From positions 1,922,001 through 1,986,000 of the forward strand of contig NZ_CP059493.1 in the NCBI RefSeq assembly GCF_014042015.1: DNA of 64,000 bases. The letters are read 5' to 3'. Source of the DNA: Actinotalea sp. JY-7876 (GTDB lineage: Bacteria; Actinomycetota; Actinomycetes; Actinomycetales; Cellulomonadaceae). The notes under the pieces are model-generated. The model worked only from the letters and a program-made list of their open reading frames with translations, was not told the origin of the DNA and did no database searches. Below, in pieces: positions 7,946 to 15,883 of the stretch. The position numbers and the translations under genes were made by a program. Each line of letters opens with the position of its first letter. Within the stretch, counting starts at the first letter, position 1.

Positions 7946-9757
7946 GTGAGCGAGCAGACCCCCGTCCCCGCCCGGTACCCCGCCCTGGCTGAGGCGAGCG
8001 CCGCGGCAGACGGCGGCATCACGCCGCGCGTCTGGGCGCCCGACGTCGAGCTGGCCGAGATCGAGCTGCCCGGCCGTGACGGCAAGCGCCACGCGATGCT
8101 GCCCGAGCCGGGCGGCTGGTGGCGCTCGCCCGTCAGCCTGGGCCACGGCACGGACTACGCGTTCGTCCTCGACGGCGACGACCCGCGGCCCGACCCGCGC
8201 AGCGCCTGGCAGCCGGCGGGCGTGCACGGCCCGAGCCGGACCTTCGACACGTCGGCGCACGCGTGGCGCGACGGCGCCTGGGCGGGCCGCGACGTCCGCG
8301 GTGCCGTGGTCTACGAGCTGCACCTGGGGACGTTCACGCCCGAGGGCACGCTGGACGCCGCCGTCGGGCGGCTGGACCACCTGGTGGCGCTGGGCGTCGA
8401 CGTCGTCGAGCTCATGCCGGTCGCCGCGTTCCCCGGCGTGCACGGCTGGGGGTACGACGGCGTCGCGCTGTACGCCGTGCACGAGCCGTACGGCGGGCCG
8501 GCGGCGCTGCAGCGCTTCGTGGACGCCGCGCACCAGCGCGGGCTCGCGGTGTGCCTCGACGTGGTCTACAACCACCTCGGCCCGTCCGGGAACTACCTGC
8601 ACGCCTACGGCCCGTACTTCACGGACCGGCACGAGACCCCGTGGGGCCAGGCGGTCAACCTCGACGGCGACGGGTCGGCGGAGGTCCGCCGTTTCGTCAT
8701 CGACAACGCGCTGCGCTGGCTGCGCGACTTCCGGATCGACGCGCTGCGCCTGGACGCGGTCCACGCGCTCGTCGACGACTCCCCCCGCCACCTGCTGGCC
8801 GAGCTCGCGGACGAGGTCGCCGCGCTCGCCGAGGAGGTGGGCCGCCCGCTCTCGCTCGTCGCCGAGTCCGACCTCAACGACGCGACCATGGTGACGCCGA
8901 CCGCACAGGGCGGGCTCGGGATGACGGCCCAGTGGGCGGACGACGTCCACCACGCGCTGCACGCCTACCTCACGGGCGACCGTCACGGGTACTACGTGGA
9001 CTTCGGCTCCCCCGAGGCGCTCCAGAAGGTCCTCACGCGCGTCTTCCTGCACGACGGCACGCACTCCACCTTCCGCGGCAGGGACTGGGGCGCGCCCGTC
9101 CCGCCCGGCACGGACGGTCACCGCTTCGTGGTCTTCAGCCAGGACCACGACCAGGTCGGCAACCGGGCGCTGGGCGACCGGCCGTCGGAGCACCTGGACG
9201 ACGCCGGACTCGCGGCGGCCGCCGCGCTCGTCCTGCTCTCGCCCTTCACGCCCATGCTCTTCATGGGCGAGGAGTGGGGCGCGCGCACCCGGTGGCAGTT
9301 CTTCACCGACCACGAGGAGCCCGAGCTGGTGGAGGCCATCCGCCAGGGTCGCCGCTCGGAGTTCGCCGGGCACGGCTGGGAGGAGATCTACGGCGGCGAC
9401 GTCGAGGTCCCGGACCCGCAGGCGCCGACGACCGTGGCGGACAGCCGGCTGGACTGGTCCGAGGCGGCGCAGCCGGGCAACGCCGCGCTGCTGCGCTGGT
9501 ACACCGACCTCATCGCGATCCGGCGCTCGGTGCCGGAGATCGCGTCCGGCGACCTGGCCGAGACCTGCGCGGACTTCGGCGAGGGCTGGTTCGCCCTCCA
9601 CCGCGGCCGGGTGAGCGTCGTGGCGTCGGTCAGCGACGAGGGCGCCGCCGTGCCGCTCACCGGCGCGCTGCTCGCCTCCTTCGGCGAGGTGCACCGCGGC
9701 GACGGGACCCTCACGCTGGACGGCCGCGGGGTCGCCGTCGTGCACCGCCGCGCCTGA
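7946..9757 (+). CDS. treZ: Malto-oligosyltrehalose trehalohydrolase TreZ
   Basis: TreZ is a GH13_10 hydrolase that releases free trehalose from the TreY product. The 603 residues start with a CBM48-like domain (about 1-110, TPRVWAPDVELAEIEL), then the barrel with YELHLGTFTPEGT and VCLDVVYNHLGPSGNY. The nucleophile is D270 in DALRLDAVHAL, the acid/base E307 in LVAESDLND and the histidine-aspartate pair H401-D402 is in SQDHDQVGNRALGDR. GTG at 7946 lies 3 bases after the treY stop, with a GAGGGG stretch just upstream. This is the last gene of the trehalose operon. A strong hairpin follows at 9764-9799. No trehalose transporter or treS is seen nearby. Confidence 0.95.
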   Translation: MSEQTPVPARYPALAEASAAADGGITPRVWAPDVELAEIELPGRDGKRHAMLPEPGGWWRSPVSLGHGTDYAFVLDGDDPRPDPRSAWQPAGVHGPSRTFDTSAHAWRDGAWAGRDVRGAVVYELHLGTFTPEGTLDAAVGRLDHLVALGVDVVELMPVAAFPGVHGWGYDGVALYAVHEPYGGPAALQRFVDAAHQRGLAVCLDVVYNHLGPSGNYLHAYGPYFTDRHETPWGQAVNLDGDGSAEVRRFVIDNALRWLRDFRIDALRLDAVHALVDDSPRHLLAELADEVAALAEEVGRPLSLVAESDLNDATMVTPTAQGGLGMTAQWADDVHHALHAYLTGDRHGYYVDFGSPEALQKVLTRVFLHDGTHSTFRGRDWGAPVPPGTDGHRFVVFSQDHDQVGNRALGDRPSEHLDDAGLAAAAALVLLSPFTPMLFMGEEWGARTRWQFFTDHEEPELVEAIRQGRRSEFAGHGWEEIYGGDVEVPDPQAPTTVADSRLDWSEAAQPGNAALLRWYTDLIAIRRSVPEIASGDLAETCADFGEGWFALHRGRVSVVASVSDEGAAVPLTGALLASFGEVHRGDGTLTLDGRGVAVVHRRA

Positions 9758-9763
9758 CCCGGC

Positions 9764-9799
9764 GGGCGGCGCGCCACGGACGCGAGGGTCCGGCCGCCC
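9764..9799. terminator. Candidate bidirectional terminator between treZ and zapE
   Basis: GGGCGGC pairs with GCCGCCC 23 bases later, and inside it CGGAC pairs with GTCCG around a GCGAGG loop; a 6-base bulge sits on one side. The hairpin lies between two converging genes. There is no T-run, as is common in very GC-rich actinobacteria. Confidence 0.5.
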
Positions 9800-9828
9800 C
9801 GTACGGCATGTCGGGCGCGCCCCGGCCG

Positions 9829-10839
9829 TCAGCGCGCGACGCGCCCCCGGCCGTCCTGCGCGAGGGCGCCGAGGCGGGACAGGGCGCGCAGGTACTTCTT
9901 GCGGTAACCACCGCGGAGCATCGCGTCGTCGAACAGCACGGGATCGGCGTCGCCCCCGAGCAGCACGGGGACGTCGCCCTCGTAGAGCCGGTCGACGAGC
10001 GAGACCAGCCGCAGCGCGTCGGCCTGGTCCCGCGCCCGGCCGACCCCCGTGAGCCCGACGGTCGCCACGCCCTCCACGAGCGCGCCGTAGCGGCTCGGGT
10101 GCACGGTGCGCAGGTGCGCCAGCAGGGCGCCGAAGTCGTCGCACGTCGCCCCCGGCGTGCCGGACGTCACCTGCCGCACGACGTCGTCGTCGAGCGCCTC
10201 GAGGCGGTGACCGCCACCGCGGTGGCGGTAGTCCGGTCCGTCGATGCGCAGCACCTCGAACCGGTCGGACATCGCCTGGATCTCGCGCAGGAAGTCCTCG
10301 GCCGCGAACCTGCCCTCGCCGAGCTGCTCGGGCAGCGTGTTCGACGTGGCCGCCAACCCGACGCCGGCGTCGGACAGCTCCCGCAGCAGGCGCGACATGA
10401 GCAGGGTGTCGCCCGGGTCGTCGAGCTCGAACTCGTCGATGCAGACGAGCCGGCGCGTCGAGAGGGCCGCGACCGTCGGCGCGAAGCCGAGCGCCCCGAC
10501 CAGGTGGGTGTACTCCACGAAGCTGCCGAACGCCGCGTCCGGTGTGCGGTGGGCGAGCGCCGCGAGCAGGTGGGTCTTGCCGACGCCGAAGCCGCCGTCG
10601 AGGTACACGGCCGGCGGGGCCGGGGGTCGGCGCAGCCACCCCCGCCGGGAGGGTCGCCCGAGCCGCTCCGCGACCTGGACCAGCCGCTCGCGCGCGGCCG
10701 ACTGGCTCGGGTGGGCGGGGTCGGGCAGGTAGGAGTCGAAGGACGCGTCCGCGAAGTGCCGGGGCGGCGTCAGCTGGGCCAGCAGCTCGTCCGCCGCGAC
10801 CTCCGGGCGGCGACCCACGAGGCTCGCCGCTGGACTCAC
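9829..10839 (-). CDS. zapE: ZapE/AFG1-family ATPase
   Basis: This 336-residue P-loop ATPase of the ZapE (bacterial) / AFG1 (mitochondrial) family is linked to divisome stability and protein quality control in other bacteria. The Walker A motif is GGFGVGKTHLL near residue 85, after VYLD. Walker B is LVCIDEFELDDPGD near 140, which carries the family's characteristic DEF. ATSNTLPEQLGEGRF is the sensor region. The length is normal. A TAGGGT hexamer 6 bases upstream of GTG 10839 suggests a leaderless transcript. It converges on treZ and is followed upstream by an SDR gene on the same strand. The role in division is family knowledge, not seen here. Confidence 0.88.
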   Translation of the reverse strand: MSPAASLVGRRPEVAADELLAQLTPPRHFADASFDSYLPDPAHPSQSAARERLVQVAERLGRPSRRGWLRRPPAPPAVYLDGGFGVGKTHLLAALAHRTPDAAFGSFVEYTHLVGALGFAPTVAALSTRRLVCIDEFELDDPGDTLLMSRLLRELSDAGVGLAATSNTLPEQLGEGRFAAEDFLREIQAMSDRFEVLRIDGPDYRHRGGGHRLEALDDDVVRQVTSGTPGATCDDFGALLAHLRTVHPSRYGALVEGVATVGLTGVGRARDQADALRLVSLVDRLYEGDVPVLLGGDADPVLFDDAMLRGGYRKKYLRALSRLGALAQDGRGRVAR

Positions 10840-10845
10840 GCCGCC

Positions 10846-10851
10846 ACCCTA
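10846..10851 (-). promoter_or_regulatory. Candidate -10 hexamer (TAGGGT) of zapE
   Basis: Read on the minus strand, TAGGGT is followed by 6 bases and the GTG start of zapE, consistent with leaderless transcription. Confidence 0.5.
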
Positions 10852-10907
10852 GTTCCCCACCGGGCGCACGTGCCCGGGTGACGCGTTGTCGTCCCAGGCG
10901 ACGCCCG

Positions 10908-11660
10908 TCACCGCGCGTCCGGGGCGGGGAGCGCCACCACCGGTGGGGAGGACGCGTCCGCGAGGACGCCGAGCACCGCCGCGGCGACGCGGTCGCCGCT
11001 GATCTCGGCCACCGGGTCGAGGTTGCGGTCGTCGCCGGCCACGGCGGCGAGGACGTCGACCTCGTGGACGCGGACCCGCGGTCCCGCGCCCGCCGCCAGC
11101 TCGGCCCGCAGCACGTCGAAGAGCATCCGCTGCCCCGCGCCGGCCACGCTCACGGGGCCCGACAGGGCCATCGGCACGCGCGCGGCAGCACCGTTGAGCG
11201 CGACGTAGACGGGGTCGCGGCGCGCGCCCGCGGCGCCGACCAGCGGCACCAGCGCCCGCGCCGCGAGGAAGTGCGCGGTGAGGTTGTCGTCGAGCACCTG
11301 GCGCCACACGAGCGGCTCGAGGCCGACCAGCGGCGTGCCGATCCACCAGCCGCCGAGGGCCGCGACCACCGCGTCGGCCGTCCAGCCGTGCGCGGCGAGC
11401 GCCGCGGGGACCTCGTGGGGGTCGGCCCAGTCGCGCACCGTCACGCGCACGAGGCGATCGTGGCGGGGCAGCCCTCGCCCGACGGCGCCGGGCGGGCGTC
11501 GCGTCGGGACGACGACGCGCGCCCCGGCGTCCAGGGCGGCCCGCACCACGTGACCACCGACGACGCCGGTGCCGCCCGCGACGAGCACGACGCGGTCCGC
11601 GACGGGCCCGCCCGGCACCGGCGCGGGCCCCTGGTCGGCCGTGCGCCGGGATGCGTCCAC
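10908..11660 (-). CDS. SDR-family NAD(P)-binding oxidoreductase
   Basis: This 250-residue Rossmann protein has VVLVAGGTGVVGGHVVRAAL near the N-terminus (TGxxxGxG-type nucleotide loop) and NGAAARVPMALSGPVSVAGAG in the middle. In the latter the usual YxxxK pair is not obvious, so catalysis may differ from classical SDRs or be lost. No substrate can be assigned. The GTG start at 11660 is chosen because a minus-strand TAGTCT ends 7 bases upstream; a much longer open frame exists but runs antisense through the next genes. It is transcribed divergently from the Usp-like gene at 11697, with only 36 bases between the two starts, so the promoters overlap. Confidence 0.7.
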   Translation of the reverse strand: MDASRRTADQGPAPVPGGPVADRVVLVAGGTGVVGGHVVRAALDAGARVVVPTRRPPGAVGRGLPRHDRLVRVTVRDWADPHEVPAALAAHGWTADAVVAALGGWWIGTPLVGLEPLVWRQVLDDNLTAHFLAARALVPLVGAAGARRDPVYVALNGAAARVPMALSGPVSVAGAGQRMLFDVLRAELAAGAGPRVRVHEVDVLAAVAGDDRNLDPVAEISGDRVAAAVLGVLADASSPPVVALPAPDAR

Positions 11661-11667
11661 GGCGCCC

Positions 11668-11673
11668 AGACTA
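11668..11673 (-). promoter_or_regulatory. Candidate -10 hexamer (TAGTCT) of the SDR gene
   Basis: Minus-strand TAGTCT lies 7 bases before GTG 11660. It forms a back-to-back pair with the plus-strand TACGCT at 11685. Confidence 0.5.
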
Positions 11674-11684
11674 GGTCCGGCGGC

Positions 11685-11690
11685 TACGCT
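11685..11690 (+). promoter_or_regulatory. Candidate -10 hexamer (TACGCT) of the Usp-like gene
   Basis: TACGCT is followed by 6 bases and GTG 11697, suggesting a leaderless mRNA. The two divergent -10 boxes are 11 bases apart. Confidence 0.5.
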
Positions 11691-11696
11691 GCCGAC

Positions 11697-12182
11697 GTGA
11701 GCGAGACCATCCTCCTCCTCAGCGAGGACTCCCTGACCACCGCCGACGTCGAGCACATCACCGCGCTGCACACCGGCGAGGACGTCCGGTACCACGTGCT
11801 GGTGCCCGCCGACACGGAGCGCAACCTCCTCGTGTCGCTGGTCGACCACCTGAGCATGGGCGAGCTCCGCGAGGCGCTGGACGACGTCCTGGGTCGCGAG
11901 CCGTCGCCGGTCCGTGCGCGCGCGACGGCCGAGGACCAGCTCGCCGCGAGCGTCGCGGCACTGGTGGCGGCCGGGGTGCGCGCCGACGGCGTCGTCGTGG
12001 CCGACGACCCGCTGCCGGCGCTGCGCGCCGCGGTCAAGGACGCGACCGTGCGCGAGGTCGTGGTCGTCACCCAGCCGCACGCGCTCGAGGACACGTTCCA
12101 CACCGACTGGGCCTCGCGGGCCCGCGAGGAGCTGCACGTCCCGGTGCTGCACCTCTACAGCGGCACGAGCCAGCTCGGCTGA
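11697..12182 (+). CDS. Conserved actinobacterial-type protein, Usp-like fold suspected
   Basis: This 161-residue protein is of unassigned function. It alternates beta strands and helices: ETILLLSEDS, RYHVLVPAD, an acidic helix, ADGVVVADD, REVVVVTQP and VPVLHLYSG. This resembles the HUP/universal-stress-protein fold and ends, like Usp proteins, with a strand after a VPV element. The ATP-binding GxxGxxxxxxxxxGS signature of true Usp proteins is not present. There is no signal peptide or membrane helix, so it should be cytoplasmic. GTG 11697 is chosen for the upstream TACGCT at 6-base spacing. It shares an intergenic region with a divergent SDR gene, hinting at joint control. Confidence 0.6.
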   Translation: MSETILLLSEDSLTTADVEHITALHTGEDVRYHVLVPADTERNLLVSLVDHLSMGELREALDDVLGREPSPVRARATAEDQLAASVAALVAAGVRADGVVVADDPLPALRAAVKDATVREVVVVTQPHALEDTFHTDWASRAREELHVPVLHLYSGTSQLG

Positions 12183-12207
12183 GACGCCCGCCGCCCGGCG
12201 TGGTACG

Positions 12208-12933
12208 TCACCTGGGGGTCGGGGAGGCACCGAGGTGGAACTCGTTGCCGCCGGGGTCGGCGAGCACCACCGCGCCGTCGTCCGTGGCCAGGCGCAGCGC
12301 GCCGAGCGCGACCAGTCGCTCGGTCTCCTGGCTGAGGTCCCCGGCGGTCAGGGCGAGCTCGAGCCGTAGCCGGTCCCGCGGGCTCTCCCCCGGCACGGCC
12401 GGCGCGTCCCACACGTCCCACGAGATCTTGGTGCCACCCTCGGGGGACTGGATCGCGGTCTGCTGGTCGTGGTCCCACACCAGGGGCCAGCCCAGCGCCG
12501 CCGCCCAGAAGAACCCGACGTCCCGGGTGCCGTCGCACGTGAGCTCACCGAGCGGGCCGCAGCCGGCGAGGTAGGCGTTCCCCGGCTCGATCACGCAGAA
12601 CTCGTTGCCCTCGGGATCGGCCAGCACCACGTGCCCCTCCTCGGGTCGCTGCCCGACATCGAGGTGGTGGGCGCCGAGCCGGAGTGCGCTCTCGACGACC
12701 TGCCGCTGATCGGCTGCGCTCGTGCTGGTGAGGTGCAGGTGCCTCCGGTTCCGGCCGACCTCGTGAGCCTGCTGCGGTACGAACCGCAGGCCGAGCTGCG
12801 TCCGCGACCCGGGGAGCAGTACGCCACCTCCGGCGTCGTCGAGCGCGTCCCGTGCGAGCATCGCGGCCCAGAAGTGCGCCAGGCGCCCGGGGGCGTACGC
12901 GTCGAACGCGAGGGCCGTCAGTCGGCAGGGCAT
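12208..12933 (-). CDS. VOC-family protein with two glyoxalase-like modules
   Basis: This 241-residue protein is built from two vicinal-oxygen-chelate repeats. The first is about residues 1-115 (AFDAYAPGRLAHFWAAML to VVLADPEGNEFCVIEP). The second is about 120-241 (CDGTRDVGFFWAAALGW to VVLADPGGNEFHLG). Each ends in the DPxGNEF strand typical of the Glyoxalase_6 subgroup, whose members are often annotated as glyoxalase/bleomycin-resistance proteins. Metal ligands are not certain and no substrate can be assigned. ATG 12933 follows a minus-strand TACCGT by 6 bases. It converges on the Usp-like gene across 25 bases. Confidence 0.8.
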   Translation of the reverse strand: MPCRLTALAFDAYAPGRLAHFWAAMLARDALDDAGGGVLLPGSRTQLGLRFVPQQAHEVGRNRRHLHLTSTSAADQRQVVESALRLGAHHLDVGQRPEEGHVVLADPEGNEFCVIEPGNAYLAGCGPLGELTCDGTRDVGFFWAAALGWPLVWDHDQQTAIQSPEGGTKISWDVWDAPAVPGESPRDRLRLELALTAGDLSQETERLVALGALRLATDDGAVVLADPGGNEFHLGASPTPR

Positions 12934-12939
12934 GGTCCG

Positions 12940-12945
12940 ACGGTA
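12940..12945 (-). promoter_or_regulatory. Candidate -10 hexamer (TACCGT) of the VOC gene
   Basis: Minus-strand TACCGT lies 6 bases before ATG 12933, the same spacing as other leaderless-type starts here. Confidence 0.45.
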
Positions 12946-12997
12946 CGAGGGTTGCGGCGCGCGTGGCAGCAGCAGCGGGCGACGTCCCGCCGCGCCG

Positions 12998-14326
12998 CTA
13001 CAGGCCGGTCCCGGTGACCTCCGGGTAGTACCGGCGGAACTTGCGCACCTGGTTGACCGCCGCCGCCGCCACGTACAGGCGCCGACGCAGGCGCGTCTCG
13101 GCGCGGTAGCGCAGCGGGTGCGCCGTCGCGCGGCGTCGGATGAGGTCCTGGACCTTCGCGCGCAGCGCGGGGTCCAGGACGTACCGCAGCAGGAGGCGGT
13201 GCGGGACGATCGAGTAGAGCACCTCGCGCTCGACCGACACCGGCGCCACGGCCTCGCCGTCGACCCGGTCCGCCACGAGGAAGCGCGCCGGGTTGGCACC
13301 TGCCGCGAGGACGTAGTGGTTGTTGCGCCCGATGCGCGGGTTCACCTCGAAGAACTGGGCGGACCCGTCACGCGGGTCCACCTTGACGTCGAAGTTGGCG
13401 AAGCCCACGTAGCCGGTGCTCACGAGCAGCCGCTGCGCCTGCTCGAGCATGTCGTCGAACCGCCCGGTGATCATCGCGGCCGGGTTCCCGAGCCCGCTGG
13501 GCGTGTGCTCCTCGAGGAGCACGTGCGCGCAGCAGGACATCGTCACGACCCCGCGCGTGTCGACGTAGCAGGTGATCGAGCGCATCTGCGTGTCGTCGCC
13601 CGGGACCATCTCCTGCACGACGAAGCGGCCCCGGAAGCCGGCGTCGCGCAGCGTCACCCACAGCGCCGCCAGCTCGGGCGCCGAATCGACCTGGTAGACC
13701 TTCTTCTTGCCCGCGAAGCTCAGCCGCTCGTAGTCCGCGCTGTTGGCCGCCTTGGCGATGACCGGGAAGGGCAGGTCCACCCCGACGGGCGCCCAGCCCG
13801 CGTCGTCGGCCGTCGTGAAGTCCTGCACCACCGTGCGCGGGGTCGCGATGCCGAGCTCGGTGCACAGCTCCGCGAAGCTGGCCTTGTCCGCGAGCCGGCC
13901 GAGCAGCTCCTCGCCCAGGAACGGCACGGTGTACCACTGCTCGAGCTCGGCGCGGTGCGTCACCAGGAACCGCACCAGCCAGTCCGTGTTGGCGAGCAGC
14001 AGCAGCTGGGGCGCGTCCGGGTCCCCCGCGAAGCGCGCGGCGACGTCCCGCAGCGCGGCCAGGAGGTCCTCGGGCGTCGCGTCCCCGCCCAGCACGACGT
14101 TCTCGAGGATCGTCGAGTCGGCGACGGGGCCGGTCACCGTCATGCTGACGACGACCGACCGCGCGCCGTACCCCTCGTGGAAGGCGCGCGCGAGCGCGTA
14201 CACGCCGATGTCGGCGCCGAGGATGACGGGCTGGAACGCCCGCCCCCCGGCCGAGCGACCCTCCGCGCGCGTGATCAGCGGCGGCGCGGGCGCGAGCCCT
14301 CCCGCCGTGCCGGAGCCCTGGGTCAC
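12998..14326 (-). CDS. ATP-grasp ligase resembling D-aspartate ligase of peptidoglycan cross-bridges
   Basis: This 442-residue cytoplasmic ATP-grasp enzyme aligns along its length with what I recall of the Enterococcus faecium D-aspartate ligase. Shared blocks are PVILGADIGVYALARAFHEG near residue 25, FPVIAKAANSADYERLSFAGKKK in the ATP-binding lobe (split here only in description), VQEMVPGDDTQMRS, HVLLEEHTPSGLGN, YVGFANFDVK, and FFEVNPRIGRNN with the metal-binding E-x-N-x-R. That family links the beta-carboxyl of D-Asp to the side amine of the stem-peptide diamino acid. Cellulomonas-type walls have L-Orn-D-Asp or L-Orn-D-Glu bridges (A4-type), which fits. GTG 14326 overlaps the gnd stop by 4 bases, so it is coupled to gnd. 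The exact amino acid, D-Asp or D-Glu, is not predictable. Confidence 0.78.
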   Translation of the reverse strand: MTQGSGTAGGLAPAPPLITRAEGRSAGGRAFQPVILGADIGVYALARAFHEGYGARSVVVSMTVTGPVADSTILENVVLGGDATPEDLLAALRDVAARFAGDPDAPQLLLLANTDWLVRFLVTHRAELEQWYTVPFLGEELLGRLADKASFAELCTELGIATPRTVVQDFTTADDAGWAPVGVDLPFPVIAKAANSADYERLSFAGKKKVYQVDSAPELAALWVTLRDAGFRGRFVVQEMVPGDDTQMRSITCYVDTRGVVTMSCCAHVLLEEHTPSGLGNPAAMITGRFDDMLEQAQRLLVSTGYVGFANFDVKVDPRDGSAQFFEVNPRIGRNNHYVLAAGANPARFLVADRVDGEAVAPVSVEREVLYSIVPHRLLLRYVLDPALRAKVQDLIRRRATAHPLRYRAETRLRRRLYVAAAAVNQVRKFRRYYPEVTGTGL

Positions 14327-15759
14327 GCGGGGCTCTCGGACCGGTCGAGCGTCCACTCGGTGTGGAAGGTCCCCTCGCGGTCGGTCCGGCGGTAGGTGTG
14401 GGCCCCGAAGAAGTCGCGCTGCGCCTGGATGAGGTTGGCCGGCAGCCGCTCGGCACGCACCCCGTCGTAGTACGCGAGCGAGGAGGAGAACGCGGGCGTC
14501 GGGACGCCGTTGAGCGCCGCCGCCGCGACGATCCGGCGCCACGCGGCGACGCCGTTGCCCACGGCGGACGAGAAGTAGTCGTCAGCGAGCAGCAGCGGCA
14601 GGTCCGGCCGGCGCTCGTAGGCCTCGGTGATCCGGTTGAGGAAGCGCGCCCGGATGATGCAGCCGCCCCGCCAGATCCGCGCCATGGCGCCGCGGTCGAT
14701 GTCCCAGCCGTACTCGGCCGACGCGGCCGCGATCTGGTCGAAGCCCTGCGAGTACGCGACGACCTTGGAGGCGTAGAGCGCCAGCCGCACGTCCTCGACG
14801 AACGCCTCCCGGTCGGCGATGTCCCACGCCTGCGCGTCGGCGAGCAGGACCCCCCGCGCGGCGGTGCGCTGCGGCACGGAGCCCGACAGGGCGCGCGCGA
14901 ACGTCGCCTCGGCGATGCCCGTGATCGGGACCCCGAGGTCGAGCGCGTTCTGGACCGTCCAGCGGCCCGTGCCCTTCTGCTCCGCCTGGTCGAGGATGAC
15001 GTCGACGAACGGCAGGCCCGTCGCCGCGTCGGTGTGCGCGAGCACCTCGGCCGTGATCTCGATGAGGAACGACTCGAGGTCGCCGGTGTTCCACTCGGCG
15101 AAGATCTCGCCGATCTCCGGGGCGGACGCACCCAGCCCGTGCTTGAGGAGGTCGTACGCCTCGGCGATGAGCTGCATGTCCGCGTACTCGATGCCGTTGT
15201 GGACCATCTTGACGAAGTGGCCCGCGCCGTCCGAGCCCACGTACGTGCAGCACGGCACGCCGTCGACCTTGGCCGAGATGTCCTCGAGGATCGGGCCGAG
15301 CCACTCGTACGACTCGCGCGAGCCGCCCGGCATGATGCTGGGGCCGAGGAGCGCGCCCTCCTCACCGCCCGAGACGCCCGTGCCGACGAAGTGCAGGCCG
15401 TGCGCCTTGAGCTCGGCCTCGCGGCGGCGCGTGTCGGGGAAGTGCGCGTTGCCCGCGTCGATGACGATGTCGCCCTCCTCCAGGAGGGGCACCAGCTCGG
15501 CGATGACCGCGTCCGTCGGGCCGCCCGCCTTGACCATGATGACGACCTTGCGCGGGCGCTCGAGCGAGGCGACGAAGTCGGCCATCGTCTGCGACGGGAC
15601 GAAGTCGCCCTCGTCGCCGTGGTCCGCGATGAGCGACTCGGTCTTCGCGTAGGACCGGTTGTGCACGGCGACCGTGTACCCGTGACGGGCGAAGTTCCTC
15701 GCGAGGTTGCGACCCATGACGGCCAACCCGGTGACACCGATCTGCGCGCGTGCAGTCAT
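14323..15759 (-). CDS. gnd: 6-phosphogluconate dehydrogenase, decarboxylating
   Basis: This enzyme of the oxidative pentose phosphate pathway makes ribulose 5-phosphate, CO2 and NADPH from 6-phosphogluconate. The 478 residues match the long (dimeric, E. coli-type) subgroup. It has GVTGLAVMGRNLARN for the dinucleotide and HNRSYAKTE for the 2'-phosphate. The catalytic region is GTGVSGGEEGALLGPSIMPGG, followed by HFVKMVHNGIEY (catalytic Lys). The C-terminal tail contains FFGAHTYRR, as in the family. ATG 15759 has GAAGGGAAG upstream. It heads an operon with the overlapping ATP-grasp ligase. Confidence 0.96.
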   Translation of the reverse strand: MTARAQIGVTGLAVMGRNLARNFARHGYTVAVHNRSYAKTESLIADHGDEGDFVPSQTMADFVASLERPRKVVIMVKAGGPTDAVIAELVPLLEEGDIVIDAGNAHFPDTRRREAELKAHGLHFVGTGVSGGEEGALLGPSIMPGGSRESYEWLGPILEDISAKVDGVPCCTYVGSDGAGHFVKMVHNGIEYADMQLIAEAYDLLKHGLGASAPEIGEIFAEWNTGDLESFLIEITAEVLAHTDAATGLPFVDVILDQAEQKGTGRWTVQNALDLGVPITGIAEATFARALSGSVPQRTAARGVLLADAQAWDIADREAFVEDVRLALYASKVVAYSQGFDQIAAASAEYGWDIDRGAMARIWRGGCIIRARFLNRITEAYERRPDLPLLLADDYFSSAVGNGVAAWRRIVAAAALNGVPTPAFSSSLAYYDGVRAERLPANLIQAQRDFFGAHTYRRTDREGTFHTEWTLDRSESPA

Positions 15760-15870
15760 GCTCGAGGACTTCCCTTCGGGAGGTGACGGTTCGGGCCAGC
15801 CTACCGAGGCACGCAGGTGACGCTCCGGGGTGTCCGCGCGGCGGTCCCCGCCGGTGTCGGACCTCGCACG

Positions 15871-15876
15871 TACTCT
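15871..15876 (+). promoter_or_regulatory. Candidate -10 hexamer (TACTCT) of the DUF3000 gene
   Basis: TACTCT ends 7 bases before GTG 15884. It is the reason for preferring that start over in-frame GTG codons at 15830 and 15854. Confidence 0.5.
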
Positions 15877-15883
15877 GCGAGAC

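Noticed and set aside
5243..10639. 1798-codon minus-strand frame opposite treY-treZ
   Set aside because: It is antisense to three clear GH13 genes with intact active sites; its composition is that of a shadow.
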